Assembly (NCBI GenBank): GCA_003864495.1
Contig: ML133466.1
Location: forward strand, 413,864-477,863
DNA from: Nemopilema nomurai
Lineage: Eukaryota; Cnidaria; Scyphozoa; Rhizostomeae; Rhizostomatidae
Direction: 5' to 3'
Length of the DNA: 64,000 nt
How positions within the stretch are numbered: position 1 is the first letter of the stretch; the number at the start of each line of letters is the position of its first letter. A program made the translations under genes and the position numbers. Positions 47,562-60,354 of this stretch are shown one piece after another. Under the pieces are notes generated by a model. That model made no database searches, had not been told where the DNA came from, and saw only the letters and a program-made list of their open reading frames with translations.

Positions 47562-50500
47562 ATGAAATGCTGCTGCAGTCCATCTTCTTTTCTAAAACTT
47601 TGCCCAGAAAGATTTAAGGATGATGCAAAGTCCATTTTGAAGTTTTCCTGGCCCATTTTCTTAAGCAGCCTTACAGACTTCCTTGTGCCTGTTGTTGCAT
47701 TGGTGTTTGTTGGACAATTAGGTGAAACACAGCTTGCAGCAATAGGGCTGGGTATTTCTTACTCCAACCTGGTTGGGATGGCACAGGTTGTGGGGCTGGA
47801 CACAGCAACACAGACTCTTAGCTCACAATCATTTGGAGCTGGCAATCTGTACAGATATGGGGTAATATCGCAGCGTGGAGTAATCATGCAGCTGATATTG
47901 CTGTTCACGATATCACCTTTGTTGATCAATGCAGAACAGATACTTTTGAGGTTGGGCCAAAATAAAGATGTTACTAGGTGAGGTGAAAAACGTAGATTAC
48001 AACTAGTAGGTATTTTATGCATTATGGTTAGCAAATTAAGATGAAATGAGGGCATCAAAGGCCTTCTGGAACTATGCTCTGGAAACATAAAAAGTCATGA
48101 AGCTCGAGTCGGATTTGTTTATGAGATTTTATGCACCCTATTAATTTGTTAATGAAAATTTATCTCCATGTAGACATGTGTTCGGAGAATTAACAGTGTA
48201 TAATGAGAGACGAAGCTGAACACGTCTCTTCAAACCCGTTTAATAATTGGATCGCTCATCCAGAGATGATAGTATGCGAAATGTAATCAGGGCTGTTAAA
48301 ACTGGCCCCTCACTCTGAATTTTTACATTGAAGAGTGAAATAGAAGGAAGTAGAGCAAAAAGTCAAATCTTTCAAAGGACAAGTATTTAGAACTTAGTGC
48401 CAACCATGACAGCCAACCATGAGATAAGTGTTACATAGGTGTGTTTTACATGGGATACAGTGGTGTTATAAAAGGAATGTGAATGAGGAATTATTAAGAA
48501 CTTCAGCTACCATCTAACACCTGTGTCCAATAATGGCTACACCAAGTTTAGTATAACCTAAAAGTGACTGTTCTTGATTCTGAAATCAAAACTCACTATG
48601 CAAGCTTTTTTTATAGAGATGCAAGTTTGTTTATACTAACCAGAATCCCTTCATTAATGGTAAGAATCTGTTTTTTTCGTAACTTAATCAATCGTGTGCT
48701 TATAGATTAATAAAAATTGCCAAAATTGAAACAAATCCTTTGGTCTAATAGCTACTGTGAGCTCACAACAGCATTTTCCGTGCAAATGGCAAAGCATGAC
48801 AAAACATTGTCCAAATTGTAGCTTAGCTGTTGGGCTGTTAAACTTTTATCAGCCGTTGAAAGATATCATGCTCAGCAAGTCGATGTTAAGTATAACTCAA
48901 TGATGCGTTATGCGCAAGATACACATTTCTATATTTAATAGGATTAATGACAGCATCATATCTTGGTATTACATCTTTTTGAAATGGTACCATAGAGGTT
49001 CTTGAATGAAATTATTATTTAATTAATTACACATTTCCGTGGTCCATGGACCATCTCCAAATTCCTACAAAATGTTCAAGAGACGTCCAAGTTGCCATTG
49101 AGATGCTGACAAGAAGAATTGACACATCACTGTTTTGCTGAGAAAAGATTTAATATTGAGAACTTATTGCTTTATCCATCAAAGCCATGATTTTAATTTC
49201 ATAGTTTGCTGTTTTAACTTTAACATAAAGAAATTTTTATTAAAGTTTTTTGCTTTTTACTTTTATTGCTTTCAAGCGGTAATTTTGTCAATGGCGCAAA
49301 TGAAACCGAAGCCAGTATGTTTCTGGAGCCTTTGCTATTACATCTCACAATATCCTGTGTTTTTATAGTTGTCAGGGATATTCTTCACAATGAAGACTTA
49401 CGTTCTTTGCCAGGTGTGTTCCAGTTCAAACGTGTTATGAAATTTTAGACTGCGTTTCCGTTATTCTTGACGTCAAAGGTAATATTTGATATAAGACATA
49501 CAATTAATTCTCAGAAACAGTGAAGTTAACCTTTAGGATAAACTCGGGGCTTATGGTAGCTATTGAAGCACCTGAAGATGTTCTAAGCAACAGGTTTTTC
49601 TACGAGATATTTTAAAGAGGGTTTCACCAGTGTAAAACTTTGTTAAAGTTGATCTTGAAATTGGCTTATAACCGAAGTAGAGACATTTGAAAGAGGGTTT
49701 AAGAGTATAAACTCTTTAAGCCTTTATTGTAAACTAATTGACCCTTGTCAAAACAAGATAGGTTTGTTTGCAAAAACCTTTCACTGGCCAATTTTCAATA
49801 AACGTAACTAATTTTACAGAGTTAGTGATTTTTATGGCTGATATTCGCAGATTTAAAAGTTGTAAAAGATTTTGACATCGTCAACATTATTATTAGCACG
49901 ATAGTCGCAAAATCTTTTTGTTTAGATGTGCTTACCATGTTTTTCGTCTTCTTTTGTCAATATGTTTTTCACGATCTTACGTGTCTGATGACTTGCATCA
50001 TGTACGCTATAGTTTAGTATAACTCTTTCAGTATTTTGAAGCTCTTTTTAAGAAGCTATGCGCAGGTAAAGAAAAGCCATTGACTCTTGTAATTGAGGAA
50101 ACAGAGTTACTCACAGTCTATTGCGCTGATACAAGTCTTGTTTTTTTCTTCAGGGAGTTGCAGTTCCTCTTGTTGTCATTGGTTTGACGGCTCTTGTGTT
50201 CGCGATTGTTGCAAACCTGATTTTTGTTACTTACTTGGAAATGGGGCTCGTGTATGTAGTTGCCTTTTGTTGTTCATTTGATGTCGAACACTCCTTATGG
50301 ATGTAATTAGTGTTGGATGTAAAACTTTTCTGAATTGCTGCTTATCCTATGAAGGTGAACAATTGGAAAGACCTTTTTGAAAAGAGATATTTGTATGCTA
50401 TTATTCCACACTCCTACTTTTATACATCCAAAAACAAATGTTATTTGAACTTTTGTAAAATGTAGTCCTGTTTCGACTTTCAGTGGTAGTGCTATTGCAA

Positions 50501-53500
50501 TCGACCTTGCTGATCTTTGTCGCTGTCTTATTCTGTTTGGGTATATTCGTAGAAAGAGGATTTCCCAAACATGGCCAGGTTTTAAATACTTTTTATTTTC
50601 AAAAAACGTCTCTCGTTGCACTAACATCAAACGTCAGCTTGTCGGCATGAACAGGCTCAAAATGATTAAATGTTGAGGAAGGTGAGAGCCTAACTGTGAT
50701 GTTTGTGGCACTTATAACATCTTATTTCAACATCATTTCACGTTACCCTGACTATTTTTGGAGGCTTCCGAATATATGAGCTTGCTGGCAAATTACCGCT
50801 CTATTCATGAAGTCAAATAGTTTTGAGTTGTTATTTTTAGTCACTTAGCGCTAGCTGCATAAGTAACGGTGAAGAGTATTACTTTATTTGTCTTCTGATT
50901 ACTTCCACTCAAGGTTACTTCGAGTTTTCACCATCTATTTGGAGCTGTTCTATTAGCAAGCTATTTCCGGGTATTGATTGCATATGGCTGTTCTGTTTCA
51001 GGCTGGTCTGCGGAGTGTCTGTTGCAGTGGGGTCAGTTTGTGAAACTGGCTATCCCCGGCGCATTGATGATAACTTTCGAATGGGGAACTCTAGAGACAG
51101 GAGCGTTTCTAATGGGTACGTTCCCTAATTCATTTTTGAATGTCTGGATGTTTTTCAACTTGTTTAGGGTTTCACAGGCAATTGCAAATTCATGCAGCTT
51201 TCTCAATTTTCCTTCATTGGTTTGAAATTTAAGTGTGGTTTTAAATTTGCTTTCTTGGGATGGCGTTTTTGTGCAATATGTTTTATTTTTCTTCTTCTGA
51301 GCTGTCCAGTATCTCCCAGGTCAGATCGAATGTCATTGGATTTCTGTGAAGTTATCAACCATCCGTTTTTCTAAAAAATGCTTTTATGGGATTAATCTAT
51401 ATTTTGCATGATTCCTAGGAGAAATCTTCCCAGTACACTAGTTTTTATTTTGCTCCGTGTTTCCTAGGACTAATTGGAGAAGTAGAGCTTGGAGCACAGA
51501 GTGTTGCTTTCAATATTGTTGACACTCTTTTCATGGTAAGTTACAAGCTTGGTGTTTTCTTTGCATCAATCACCAAAGTGATACCAAGGATAGGTTTATG
51601 TCTAGAGAGTTACGCTACTAGAAATTTCTAAACAAAAATTGATATTCTTGTTTTGACTTCACGGACACCTCACCTTGCCTCTCATTGGAATGTCGCATAG
51701 CTTTTGGGCGATTATTTTCTTAATAGTCTAGTCCTTTCCTCGATATTTGGTGTGATATGTTAAGGAGCAAGATGAAACTTTTGGAGATAGATTGGACTTT
51801 TTACTTTTGTCACAAGCAAGATTAAATCAAAGTGCTACAAACAACAATCTTGTAAAAAATACTTTAACATCGATTTTAGAACAATCTTAAACAATTTTGA
51901 TTTGTTCGTGTTTTTCACATGCTAAATTTTAATTTCTTTTTCACAAAAAGACTTTCTTTTTCAAGTTCTGTCTTTATGTTGTTACTGTATTCATAGTTAG
52001 CAATCGGTTTATCAATTGCTTCATCTGTGAAAGTTGGCAATTTTCTTGGATCTGGTGAGCCCCGACGAGCCATCAATGCTGCAAAAGTTACCATGATAAT
52101 TTTGTGTAAGTAGCATTTGTGTATGTCTGATAATACAAGAAAAATCTCTTTATTGATGATGCCCAGTAGCAAATTGATGATGCCCTACCAAACGATCTAG
52201 GAATATAATATGTTGTAGGCTATAACCACAAACAGGCCAGTAAAAGGCCTCTTGACTCTTGACACCAAGATGACTCTTGACACCAAGATGACTCATGACA
52301 CAAAGTTGACTCATGACACAAAGTTGACTTATGACCCTTGACACCAAGTTGACTCTGGACACCAAGTTGACTCATGACACAAAGTTGACTCATGACACAA
52401 AGTTGACTCATGACACAAAGTTGACTCATGACACAAAGTTGACTTATGACACAAAGTTGACTTATGATCCTTGAAACCAAGTTGACTCTGTACACCAAGT
52501 TAACTCTTGAAACCAAGTTGAATCTTGTCACCAAGTTGACTTATGACTCTTAACACCAAGTTGACTCTGGACACCAAGTTGACTCTTAACACCAGGTTGA
52601 CTCATGACCCTTACAACCAAATTGACTATTGACTCTTGACAATCTTCATTTACACCAAGCTGCATATGAAGACTTGCAACATTCATGTATTGTTTCCCTG
52701 TCATTAAATGTCTGCTGACTTTTTCCCTTTTAGTGATATATGTTTTTGTGACGTTTCAGTGATTTTCGCTCTTTTCAATGGAGCTTTGCTCGTTTGTCTG
52801 AAAGACTACATCGGCTATGTTTTCTCGAAGAGCAAGTAAGTCTGTTAAATTACAAATACATTAAGAGATCGTTTACCATTTCGTATAATCTGTGATTTAA
52901 GGGCCTTGTGCATTTCTTTTGGTATTTAAAAAGTTCTGAGACAATTATGTCCATGTGGAAGGATTCCTGAGATTGCTGAGAGAACTTTTCTTCCAGAAAT
53001 GTAGTTGCCATGGTTTCGAAGGTCTGCCCAATTATTGCACTGTATCAATATCTGAATGGCTCCCAGGTACGTAACGAAGTCACTATCTCAGGTCAAAGTA
53101 TGAAATGATTATAAGGAAATGTGAGATTTTATGGATAAAAACACATTAAAACTGAGTTTGATTTTTTAATAGCCACAACGATAAGAATTAGATTCTCTAG
53201 TGTCAGTACTTAAAATGATATAACACTAATAAATTTTGTGGTTATAAAGTTTTGTGAATAGTATGATATGATTATTCAAATATAAGCTGGAAATTAGATG
53301 CACGCCCGCGAAGCTACCAGAGAATGCCAAATTAAATGTGTACTCTAAAATGGAAGAATGCGCAAGAAAGTTTTTTGCAAAAGTTGTACTTCATATATGT
53401 TTTTCTGTAGTGTTTCGACATATCAAGGTCAAATACCTCTTGCCAATCGTGTATTGTTCTTCAACTTTGCATCAATATCTTTTTTGTCCTAAACCCGTCG

Positions 53501-56500
53501 TTCCAAAAAGGATCCAGCCCAAAAGCACTTTGACTTCATACCTAACCCTAATTTATATTGCATTTTCTCATTCTCATTTGATTCTTTTCATGCAGGCAGT
53601 TTTGTCAGGCATCCTTCGCGGTCTAGGCCTTCAAAATTATGGAGCAGTTATCAATTTTATTGGCTTCGTTGTTATTGGGTTGCCATTGGGAGCAGTGCTT
53701 GGTCTGGTAGTACATTTAGGCGTTATAGGTAGGTGGTTGCATCTGCATTTCATCTAAGCATTTCTGCTACCATTTCAACAAATACAACACTTACATGGCT
53801 TCGTCAACGTAGTCATTTAGGCATGTTTTATTGGAAATCGCCAATTTATCTCAACCTAGCCATAAATTTGGTATATGTAATATCCAAATTGGCAAATTTA
53901 CCTCTTCATTTAACCTCACACATTGCTAATATTACTACATCCTTCCTGGTTTAATGGTATCATAAGCTTGTACCTAAAATCTTAGTTCAAACTCTGCAGC
54001 AAGTTCCGAAAAGACAGGTCTAGTTGCATGTAGTTGGTTTGCCACTTTTTTGTCGAAATGAGAAAATAATATCAAGTATCTCTAGTCAAATGCAGCCTCT
54101 ATAGTCATAATTTGGTTTTTCTTGAAGGTTTTTGGAGCGGAATGGGGACTGGAGTGGTTCTTCAGGTTGTTCCATTGCTTTTTGTTTTCTTTTGTTACTC
54201 ACATATTTTGTTCTGTGTATCTTTTTTGGGATGATTCACTTAATAACGTTCACAGCTATTTTTTGATAGCCATGTGAGAATGTTTTGTTTTTCACTGAAG
54301 GTCATTTGGATGGTTACAGTTCTCGTATGTATTGACTGGAAGAAACACTCTAAAGAGGTATGTCCTGCTGGTAGTTTTGTGTGGTATGTCCTTTGTATTT
54401 TAGCATAGGGACAATCAGTTTATTGTTTGAGTTGCTTGATGCATATTCTGCATCGGTTAACTGTCGATGTTATGTTTTTAAGGCGAGGAAACGTGCAGAG
54501 GCTCCTGATTTACAATTCACTGATGACTCAGTAAAGGACGGTGAGTCACACATTTCTTCTAAATGTCGTCTGGTAGGTACTCAATACTCAATTTCTGAAT
54601 TATTCTTCTTAACTGTTTGTAATACTTTTACTTCAACACATTGTCTATGCAGATGAGAGCCAAGTTGTTGAGGATACTCAGCTGATTCAATCAGATCCTA
54701 AAAGCTACGCCGCATGTGAAGAAGAATCGAAGAAGGAAGTTGATACTGGTCTTGTGGCGGTGGAAACAAAGGTAACGACGCATTCGTTTCAAATATCAGA
54801 TCGCCTGGAGTCATGGGAACTCATCAAAGTCGCCCCCTTTTCAGAAGAAGTAAACAAATACGTCATTATTAGAACAATCTTCGTTCTTTTGATTCCATTT
54901 TGTTCAGTCACGTTCGGAGTTTTGGCAAGGTTTTTTTTCTAATGCCGTTGAGGTATTATTTGCTTGAGATATTTAGTTATATGTAATTTCAAGTATCGTT
55001 TTATATCATGTCTTTATTATCATACAATGAATTTTAAAGATATCATTTTCTAATACAGCATGTTATTAATATTGAGAAGTCCCGTTTTACACAGATGTCT
55101 AAAGTATGAAAGCTTGCTCAATAGATTTTATATTATACTGACTATTTTGAGAACCACTTGTCATAAAACTGAGCCCACTGCGTGGAATTCCAGGCCTCTT
55201 TGTTGACCAATTAATTGCCTCATATGTTGCTGCAAATGTCCTCATCTGAGATACCCGAAGCCTTTTAATATTTCACATGCTTGTAACGCACCTTCCTACT
55301 AAGGCTAATGGATTCGCTAGACTTTATAGACGCTGGTCGATCAATCTACGCAGTAAGCACTATTAGTTTCTAATCTTATCGTTGCATACGTTTTGCACAA
55401 CTTTTTTTGCATACGTTGTGCACAGTTACCGTATGAGGAACTGGTTGTTAAAAGCAAGGCACCTACCCTCGTGAAAACATCTCGTCACAAGATGCGACCG
55501 AATCTGAAGCGCCTCTCTGACGCTGTGGGCCTTAAGAGGGGAAATATCGATTCCTACTTGTTGCATTGATACACTAATCCACCTGGGAAGTGTATCACCG
55601 TGGTAGTGGGTTAGTGATGTATCATATGATCTTCAGATGTGAGTGCTTTTTCACAATAACAGTGCAGCTCATACACGTTTGGAAGTCATCACACCACGTT
55701 AGGTATGGATGGCATCCCAAAACAGCATTGTCATTGATGGCATCGAGTCATGGTAAGTAGCGGTTCTCCGCCGGGGTTTCGTCTGTTTTCGTGTGATGAG
55801 TTTGTTGTCGTATGGTGAGACATCCACCTTGAGGATATAACTTGACGGCCAATCAGATTGGCGAAAACATGTCTCAGCAATTCTTGCAATTTGGGTAAAC
55901 CATGACTTAAAGCCTCTAAGATAGTCATGCTTCCATAGAATCAAAGAGCAAATATCATGAACCAAACTCAATTTCTTTTCTCTAGCTCATAAGGTATGTT
56001 TCTTATGACGATTTCATAACAAAACCATTTGCTCTAGTGCTTTTACTATTCAAATTGAAGACAGACAGAGATGCCAATGATAACAACCGTTTATGTAGTC
56101 AGTTAACATATAACGATGTAAAATGTATGATTTTTACAGAAATATCATCCTTGAAAAAACTTTAGTTCAATTGGGGTTGGCCAATGAAAAGAACGACGTA
56201 AATCAGTATATAAATTGTTGCTTTCTTTTCTTCCGATATTAAATCTTCCCTGGCAGCTACCTTCAATTCATGCGACAAACGGCATACGGACGTGACATGG
56301 GCGTAGCCTTTCACAAGCGATTCTACTGATACATCTGCGATAACAGATACATCGGTCTGCGACAACAGATACATCTCACATGCGTATCACTAAACGATCA
56401 AAAACAACAAGACATTTCTCAAGCATCATCATCATCATCAAAGGCGTAGGCCTAGTGGCCCTTGGCACCCCTCACAATGGCAGCCCATTTGAGGCGATCT

Positions 56501-59500
56501 TGATCATGCCTCATTGCTAGTGGAAGACCAGTGTCTTTTCTAACCTGGTCTTGCCATCTCAAAGGTGGTCTACCTCTACCCCTATTTCCCTGAAAATCTT
56601 GGATAAAAGCAGACTTGATGTAGTTGTCTCCTGGTCTTCTTGCCATGTGACCAAACCATTCGAGCCTTCTTATTTTGACGATGTTGCCTATGTTCTGGAC
56701 ATTAAGCTTATCTCTTATATAGTTGTTGGATAGTCTTTCGTACCTGGTGACGCCAAGGATAGCTCTCAAGCATCGCATTTCAAAAGTTTCAAGCTTCCGT
56801 AGATCAACAGAAGTAATGGTCCAGGTTTCTCAGGCATAAAGTGCAAGGGGGAGAATGAGTGCATTATAAAGGCGGACTTTTAGTTTATGTGAAATTGACA
56901 GTTGATTCCAGACCGTAGATCTCAGCTGGCCGAATGCAGAGGATGCCATAGCAATTCTTCGGTCTATGTCTGTTGTGGAGCCTGGTATATTGCTGCCTAG
57001 AAACACAAAGTTGTCAACGTGTTCAACAGGGTCTCCATCGATAGTAATAACTTTGTTACCTTCTGGGGATATGACTTTACATTTGGCTGAGTTAATTTTC
57101 ATACCCCACGTCTTGCATGCCTCTTCAAGTGCTTCCGAAGATAACATTAACTTATCAAATATGCAGGATATAAGAGTGGTGTCCTCTGCATACCGTATAT
57201 TTTTGCTTAAATTGTTGTCAAGAGTAAGTGAATTGTTGGTGAGGTCCTTAAGTTCTTTCATGACAAATTCTAGGAAGATGTTGAATAAGATTGGAGAAAG
57301 CAGACACCCTTGCCTCACTCCAACCTCTAACTCAAACCAATCTGTAAGTTGCCCATTTATAATGACTGCACATTCAGTGTTGTTATACATGTTTTCTATA
57401 AGATGGACTATTCTTGGGTCAACTCCTATTGCTAGCAATATTTTCCAAAGAGCTTTTCTCCAAATGGTATCAAATGCAGCTTTAAAGTCAATGAAGTTAA
57501 AGTGCAGTGGAACTTTATGCTCTTTAGCCTTTTCTATCAGCTGCCTGAGAATGAATATGGCATCAACTGTTCCTCTACCTGGTCTAAAACCGAACTGACT
57601 TTTACTCATAGCTTTTTCCGCTGTCGTTTTAGTTCTGTCAAGTAATATGCTGCAGAACACTTTACCTAGAATAGAGAGAAGGGATATGGCACAGTGATTT
57701 GCTGGGTCTAATTTATCCCCCTTTTTGTGGATTGGTGTGACGATCATCCTTGACCAGTCTTTTGGCACTTGTTTCTCTTTCCAGGCAATATTGAATATTT
57801 TAAGGAGCATGTTGATCGTTGGTTCCCCTCCTGCCTTAAAAACTTCAGCTGTGATATTATCCACTCCTGGTGCCTTGTGAGTTTTCATCTTTCGGACTGC
57901 TTTTCTAACCTCTTGAAGAGTAAACTCATCTTGTGGCTCAACGCCATTAGGTGGATCTGGTAATGAGTCATAAGCATCCTCTTCATGGGGAAACTCTGTG
58001 TTTAAGTGAGTTTCAAAGTGTTTCTTCGAGCAGTCAAGTATAACATCTGTGTTTGTGTGGATGTTACCTGTGGTATCTTTAACGGCACTTATGGGCTTTT
58101 TCTTTCTACCTTCAAGACGCCTTACGTTTTTAAATAGATTATGCGTGTTGTTTCTTTTGAAATCTTCTTCCATGCTCTCAACTAGTTGTTCCAAGTTTGC
58201 CTTTTTCTGAGATCTGACAGACTTCCTGACCTGCCTGTTTAGGTCATTATAATGTGTTCTTAGTTGGTTGTTGTCTGGTTCATTCAGCATCTCCTTTCTC
58301 GCCAGACGTCTTTTGTCACCTAGTTTTACTATGTCGGCATCTAGTCCATCTACGTGCTTTCGTTTTTTGACACCAGTAATTTCAAGTGTAGTGGTATTTA
58401 CTGAGTCTTTGAACGAGCAGTAGAGACTATCTATGTCTTCATAATCAGAATCACTAAGCTCACTAAAGCGATTCTGCAAAGAGATTTCAAAACGACTTGT
58501 TAATGTAGGGTCGTTTATGAGCCTGTCTACGTCAAACCTTTTTACAGTGGTAGGTTTCTTCTTTGTATGCAGTTGACTTAAGGTGATGTCAAGTGATGTT
58601 CCTTTTGTTGACTTAAAGTGGTGATGTTTCTTATGGTTTGCAACCAAAAGGAAGTGATCGGTGTAGACATCAGCTGACTGGTATGCTCTTGAGTTCTTTA
58701 GTTTTGGTTTGAGATCTTCTTTAACTATGATATAATCAATTTGATTGAAGGTAAGACCATCTGGGGAAAGCCAAGTGGCACGTCTCTTGTGTTTATGCCT
58801 AAACATGGTGTTAGTTATGGTCAGGTTGTTTATTGAGCAGAATTGTAATAGGAGGTTGCCTCTTTCATTTATGGATTCTAAGCCATAATGACCAACTACT
58901 TCTGGCCAGTGGTTGTGGGAGTTTCTCCAACCTTTGCGTTAAAGTCTCCCATAAGGATGATCTCAGCCTTTTTGTTGGTGTTGTTAATGATGCATTGCAG
59001 CTGGTCATAGAAGCCATCAATCGCACTATCATTGTATGTGCTGTCTGGGGCATAGACTTGTATGAAGGTGACTTCTTTGGTGTTAAATTTGAAAGTGGCA
59101 CTAATGATTCTTTCAGAATGGCATTCATAATGTGTGAGTTGTTGGAATATTGTCTTATGAATTATGAAGCCAACCCCTTGCCTACAGATATTGTCCTTTC
59201 TGGATGATTGTATTACCACATGATCCCCTTCTTCAAAAGCTTCCTCTATGCCTGCATTCCAGTGAGTCTCAGACAAGCCAAGTATCATCAAATTAAACTT
59301 AGCCATTTTCTGAATCACCTGCTCAAGTTTTCCATCAACATTCAAGGTTCTCACATTCCAAGTAACGCAACTGAAGTGAGAGAAGAATTCTTCTCAACCG
59401 GGAGATTCTTAGCACCCTCTCTCTTTCGAGTTCCCGGGACTGACGGCCGTGGTTTTGGTGTTGCCATTGTGGAAGTCTCAAGCATCTTGCCCCTAAAACT

Positions 59501-59847
59501 GTGCCTGCTTTGAAAATTGTGTGGAGGTACCAATAACATCAAATGTCTCCTCTAAATGAGAGGCGGGGTCCCTAAAATAGTCCTGGCACTGTAATCATTT
59601 GACTTGGCAAGTATTTCGACAACGAAATGCCCAAATTTGGAACAGTTCATAGGGAGGGCCCTCTCTGTTGGCAGAAGTACCAATAATGTCTTGTTTTCAA
59701 ATAATCTCTATTTGCAGGCTCATTGATTCTTTTTTAAATGCGGTGCTTTTTAGACATAAACAAGCTACTCCTCTGGCGGAGAGGCCAGACTTGAAGTGTT
59801 CGATACTGCTGAGGACTTCATTCACGAGCGCCTGCAACATCGTGTAA
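47562..59847 (+). CDS. MATE transporter copy B (SLC47-like)
   Basis: Same architecture as copy A. Exons are 47562-47977, 49376 to about 49423 (2a, donor uncertain), 50032-50065 (2b), 50154-50251, 50484-50578, 51002-51115, 51468-51535, 51997-52105, 52760-52835, 52997-53066, 53596-53728, 54128-54165, 54301-54357, 54483-54540, 54653-54929 and 59718-59847. The alternative ending is 55304-55352 plus 55426-55569. Exon 2b (ILKLFLRSYAQ, then GVAVPL) resembles the corresponding human MATE1 stretch before GIVLP. The Glu273, Glu278 and Glu300 equivalents are kept, but the Glu389 position is Asn (YLNGSQ). I found no frameshift or stop in the other exons. A 3-kb LINE separates the two alternative endings. 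The gene looks intact apart from uncertainty at exon 2. Confidence 0.87.
52249..52642. repeat. 18-bp TTGACTC minisatellite, copy B
   Basis: The same repeat family as at 42321-43035, in the equivalent intron but with roughly half the number of units. The array was present before duplication and has since changed length. Confidence 0.9.
55304..55569 (+). CDS. Alternative C-terminal exons of MATE copy B
   Basis: Exons 55304-55352 (R-LMDSLDFIDAGRSIYA) and 55426-55569 (LPYEELVVKSKAP to NIDSYLLH and TGA) match the pair in copy A in length, phase and splice sites. Differences are amino-acid replacements only (for example SRRWMRPNL versus SRHKMRPNL). They lie upstream of the LINE, so transcripts using this ending need not cross the insertion. 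Confidence 0.75.
55719..55983. other. Copy-B-specific insertion of about 265 bp
   Basis: This block interrupts sequence that is continuous in copy A (near 46139-46150). It contains part of a 90-codon minus-strand open frame (KHDYLRGFKSWFTQIARIAE) that does not resemble a family I know. No clean target-site duplication is visible. Confidence 0.5.
56157..56360. other. Copy-B-specific insertion of about 200 bp
   Basis: Absent from the matching place in copy A (near 46316-46330). Its right part contains a short tandem repeat of about 24 bp around GCGATAACAGATACATC. The origin is unknown. Confidence 0.5.
56417..56427. repeat. Left target-site duplication of the LINE
   Basis: TCTCAAGCATC, repeated at 59476-59486. 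In copy A the same 11 bases occur once (46378-46388) in otherwise continuous sequence. Confidence 0.85.
56428..59475 (-). mobile_element. RTE-like LINE, about 3.05 kb, near full length
   Basis: A non-LTR retrotransposon inserted on the minus strand in the intron between the alternative endings of MATE copy B. The 3' end carries a (GAT)n tail (plus strand ATCATCATCATC) and exact 11-bp direct repeats flank the element. The length, the single endonuclease-reverse transcriptase frame and the absence of a separate ORF1, RNase H or LTRs fit the RTE group. The exact clade is uncertain. Confidence 0.88.
56452..59465 (-). pseudogene. LINE endonuclease-reverse transcriptase ORF, broken
   Basis: The N-terminal part is an AP-type endonuclease (about 59370-58896; motifs NVRTLNVDGKLE, LGLSETHW, GDFNAKVG), with IDYIIV and a TDHFLLV motif in the next segment. 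The reverse transcriptase follows (58880-56830; HKAPGVDNITAE, FGFRPGRGTVDA, FIDFKAAFDT, GVRQGCLLSPILFN, LGSNIPG). The C-terminal tail is at 56827-56452 (RRLEWFGHMARRPGD, GRGRPPLRWQDQV). Breaks are a one-base frameshift near 58900 between endonuclease and RT, an in-frame TGA near 56830 after LPLALYA, and probably another frameshift before NVRTLN. The catalytic box reads YAEDTT instead of the usual F/Y-A-D-D. The copy is therefore most likely inactive. Confidence 0.88.
59476..59486. repeat. Right target-site duplication of the LINE
   Basis: TCTCAAGCATC followed by TTGCCCCTAAAACTG, which continues the copy A empty-site sequence exactly. Confidence 0.85.
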
Positions 59848-59949
59848 GCTACAGCATCATTTTCAAAGTATCTGGAACATTCATGTGATCTTTTGCTGCC
59901 GATTTAAGCGAAGGGCTTTTATTGATATTTATCAATTTGAGATGGATTT

Positions 59950-60354
59950 GGTCTTTTTGCTGATAAAAGGAATCCATCCACATTGCATTCTGGTTTTGTA
60001 GCATTTTTATTCAATTCTATGTATCCTATTATTCTTATCTACTCCTTTTTTCATTTGAATATGCCTAACATAAATGGAAGAAATTGTTCTCTATTGACCA
60101 AACAAACTAACAAGTGTTTTTGAAAATTTATGAGCAACTAAATCTTTTACACTTTAGCATTCAACAAATTAGTACACAACAGCAGAACAAAAGTACTTTT
60201 CATAAAATTTTCTTTTTCATACTAAGAATAAGTACTTCATCTAAGAGAAATGTATGGTGCTTAGATTCTGTTTTGTTTTAAAATCTTTGAAGTTCAGTTC
60301 CAATTTATGCTTATAAAGAACTATTGTTTTAGGTAGTGAAAGGCAAATAACATC
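59950..60354 (+). promoter_or_regulatory. Conserved 5' flank of MATE copy C
   Basis: Homologous to the flanks of copies A and B up to the ATG, including the TTTTAG before the leader. It begins only about 100 bases after the copy B terminal exon. Confidence 0.45.

Noticed and set aside
49266..49448. Open frame reading EPLLLHLTISCVFIVVRDILHN (and the similar one at 62173-62355) as an independent gene
   Set aside because: It is intron plus part of MATE exon 2 of copies B and C; in copy A the upstream portion is not open.
55699..55971. 90-codon minus-strand frame as a gene
   Set aside because: Its C-terminal part runs into MATE intron sequence shared with copy A, so the frame is at least partly accidental; the inserted part was recorded as an insertion of unknown origin.
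56966..57598. 210-codon plus-strand frame
   Set aside because: Shadow of the LINE reverse transcriptase on the opposite strand.
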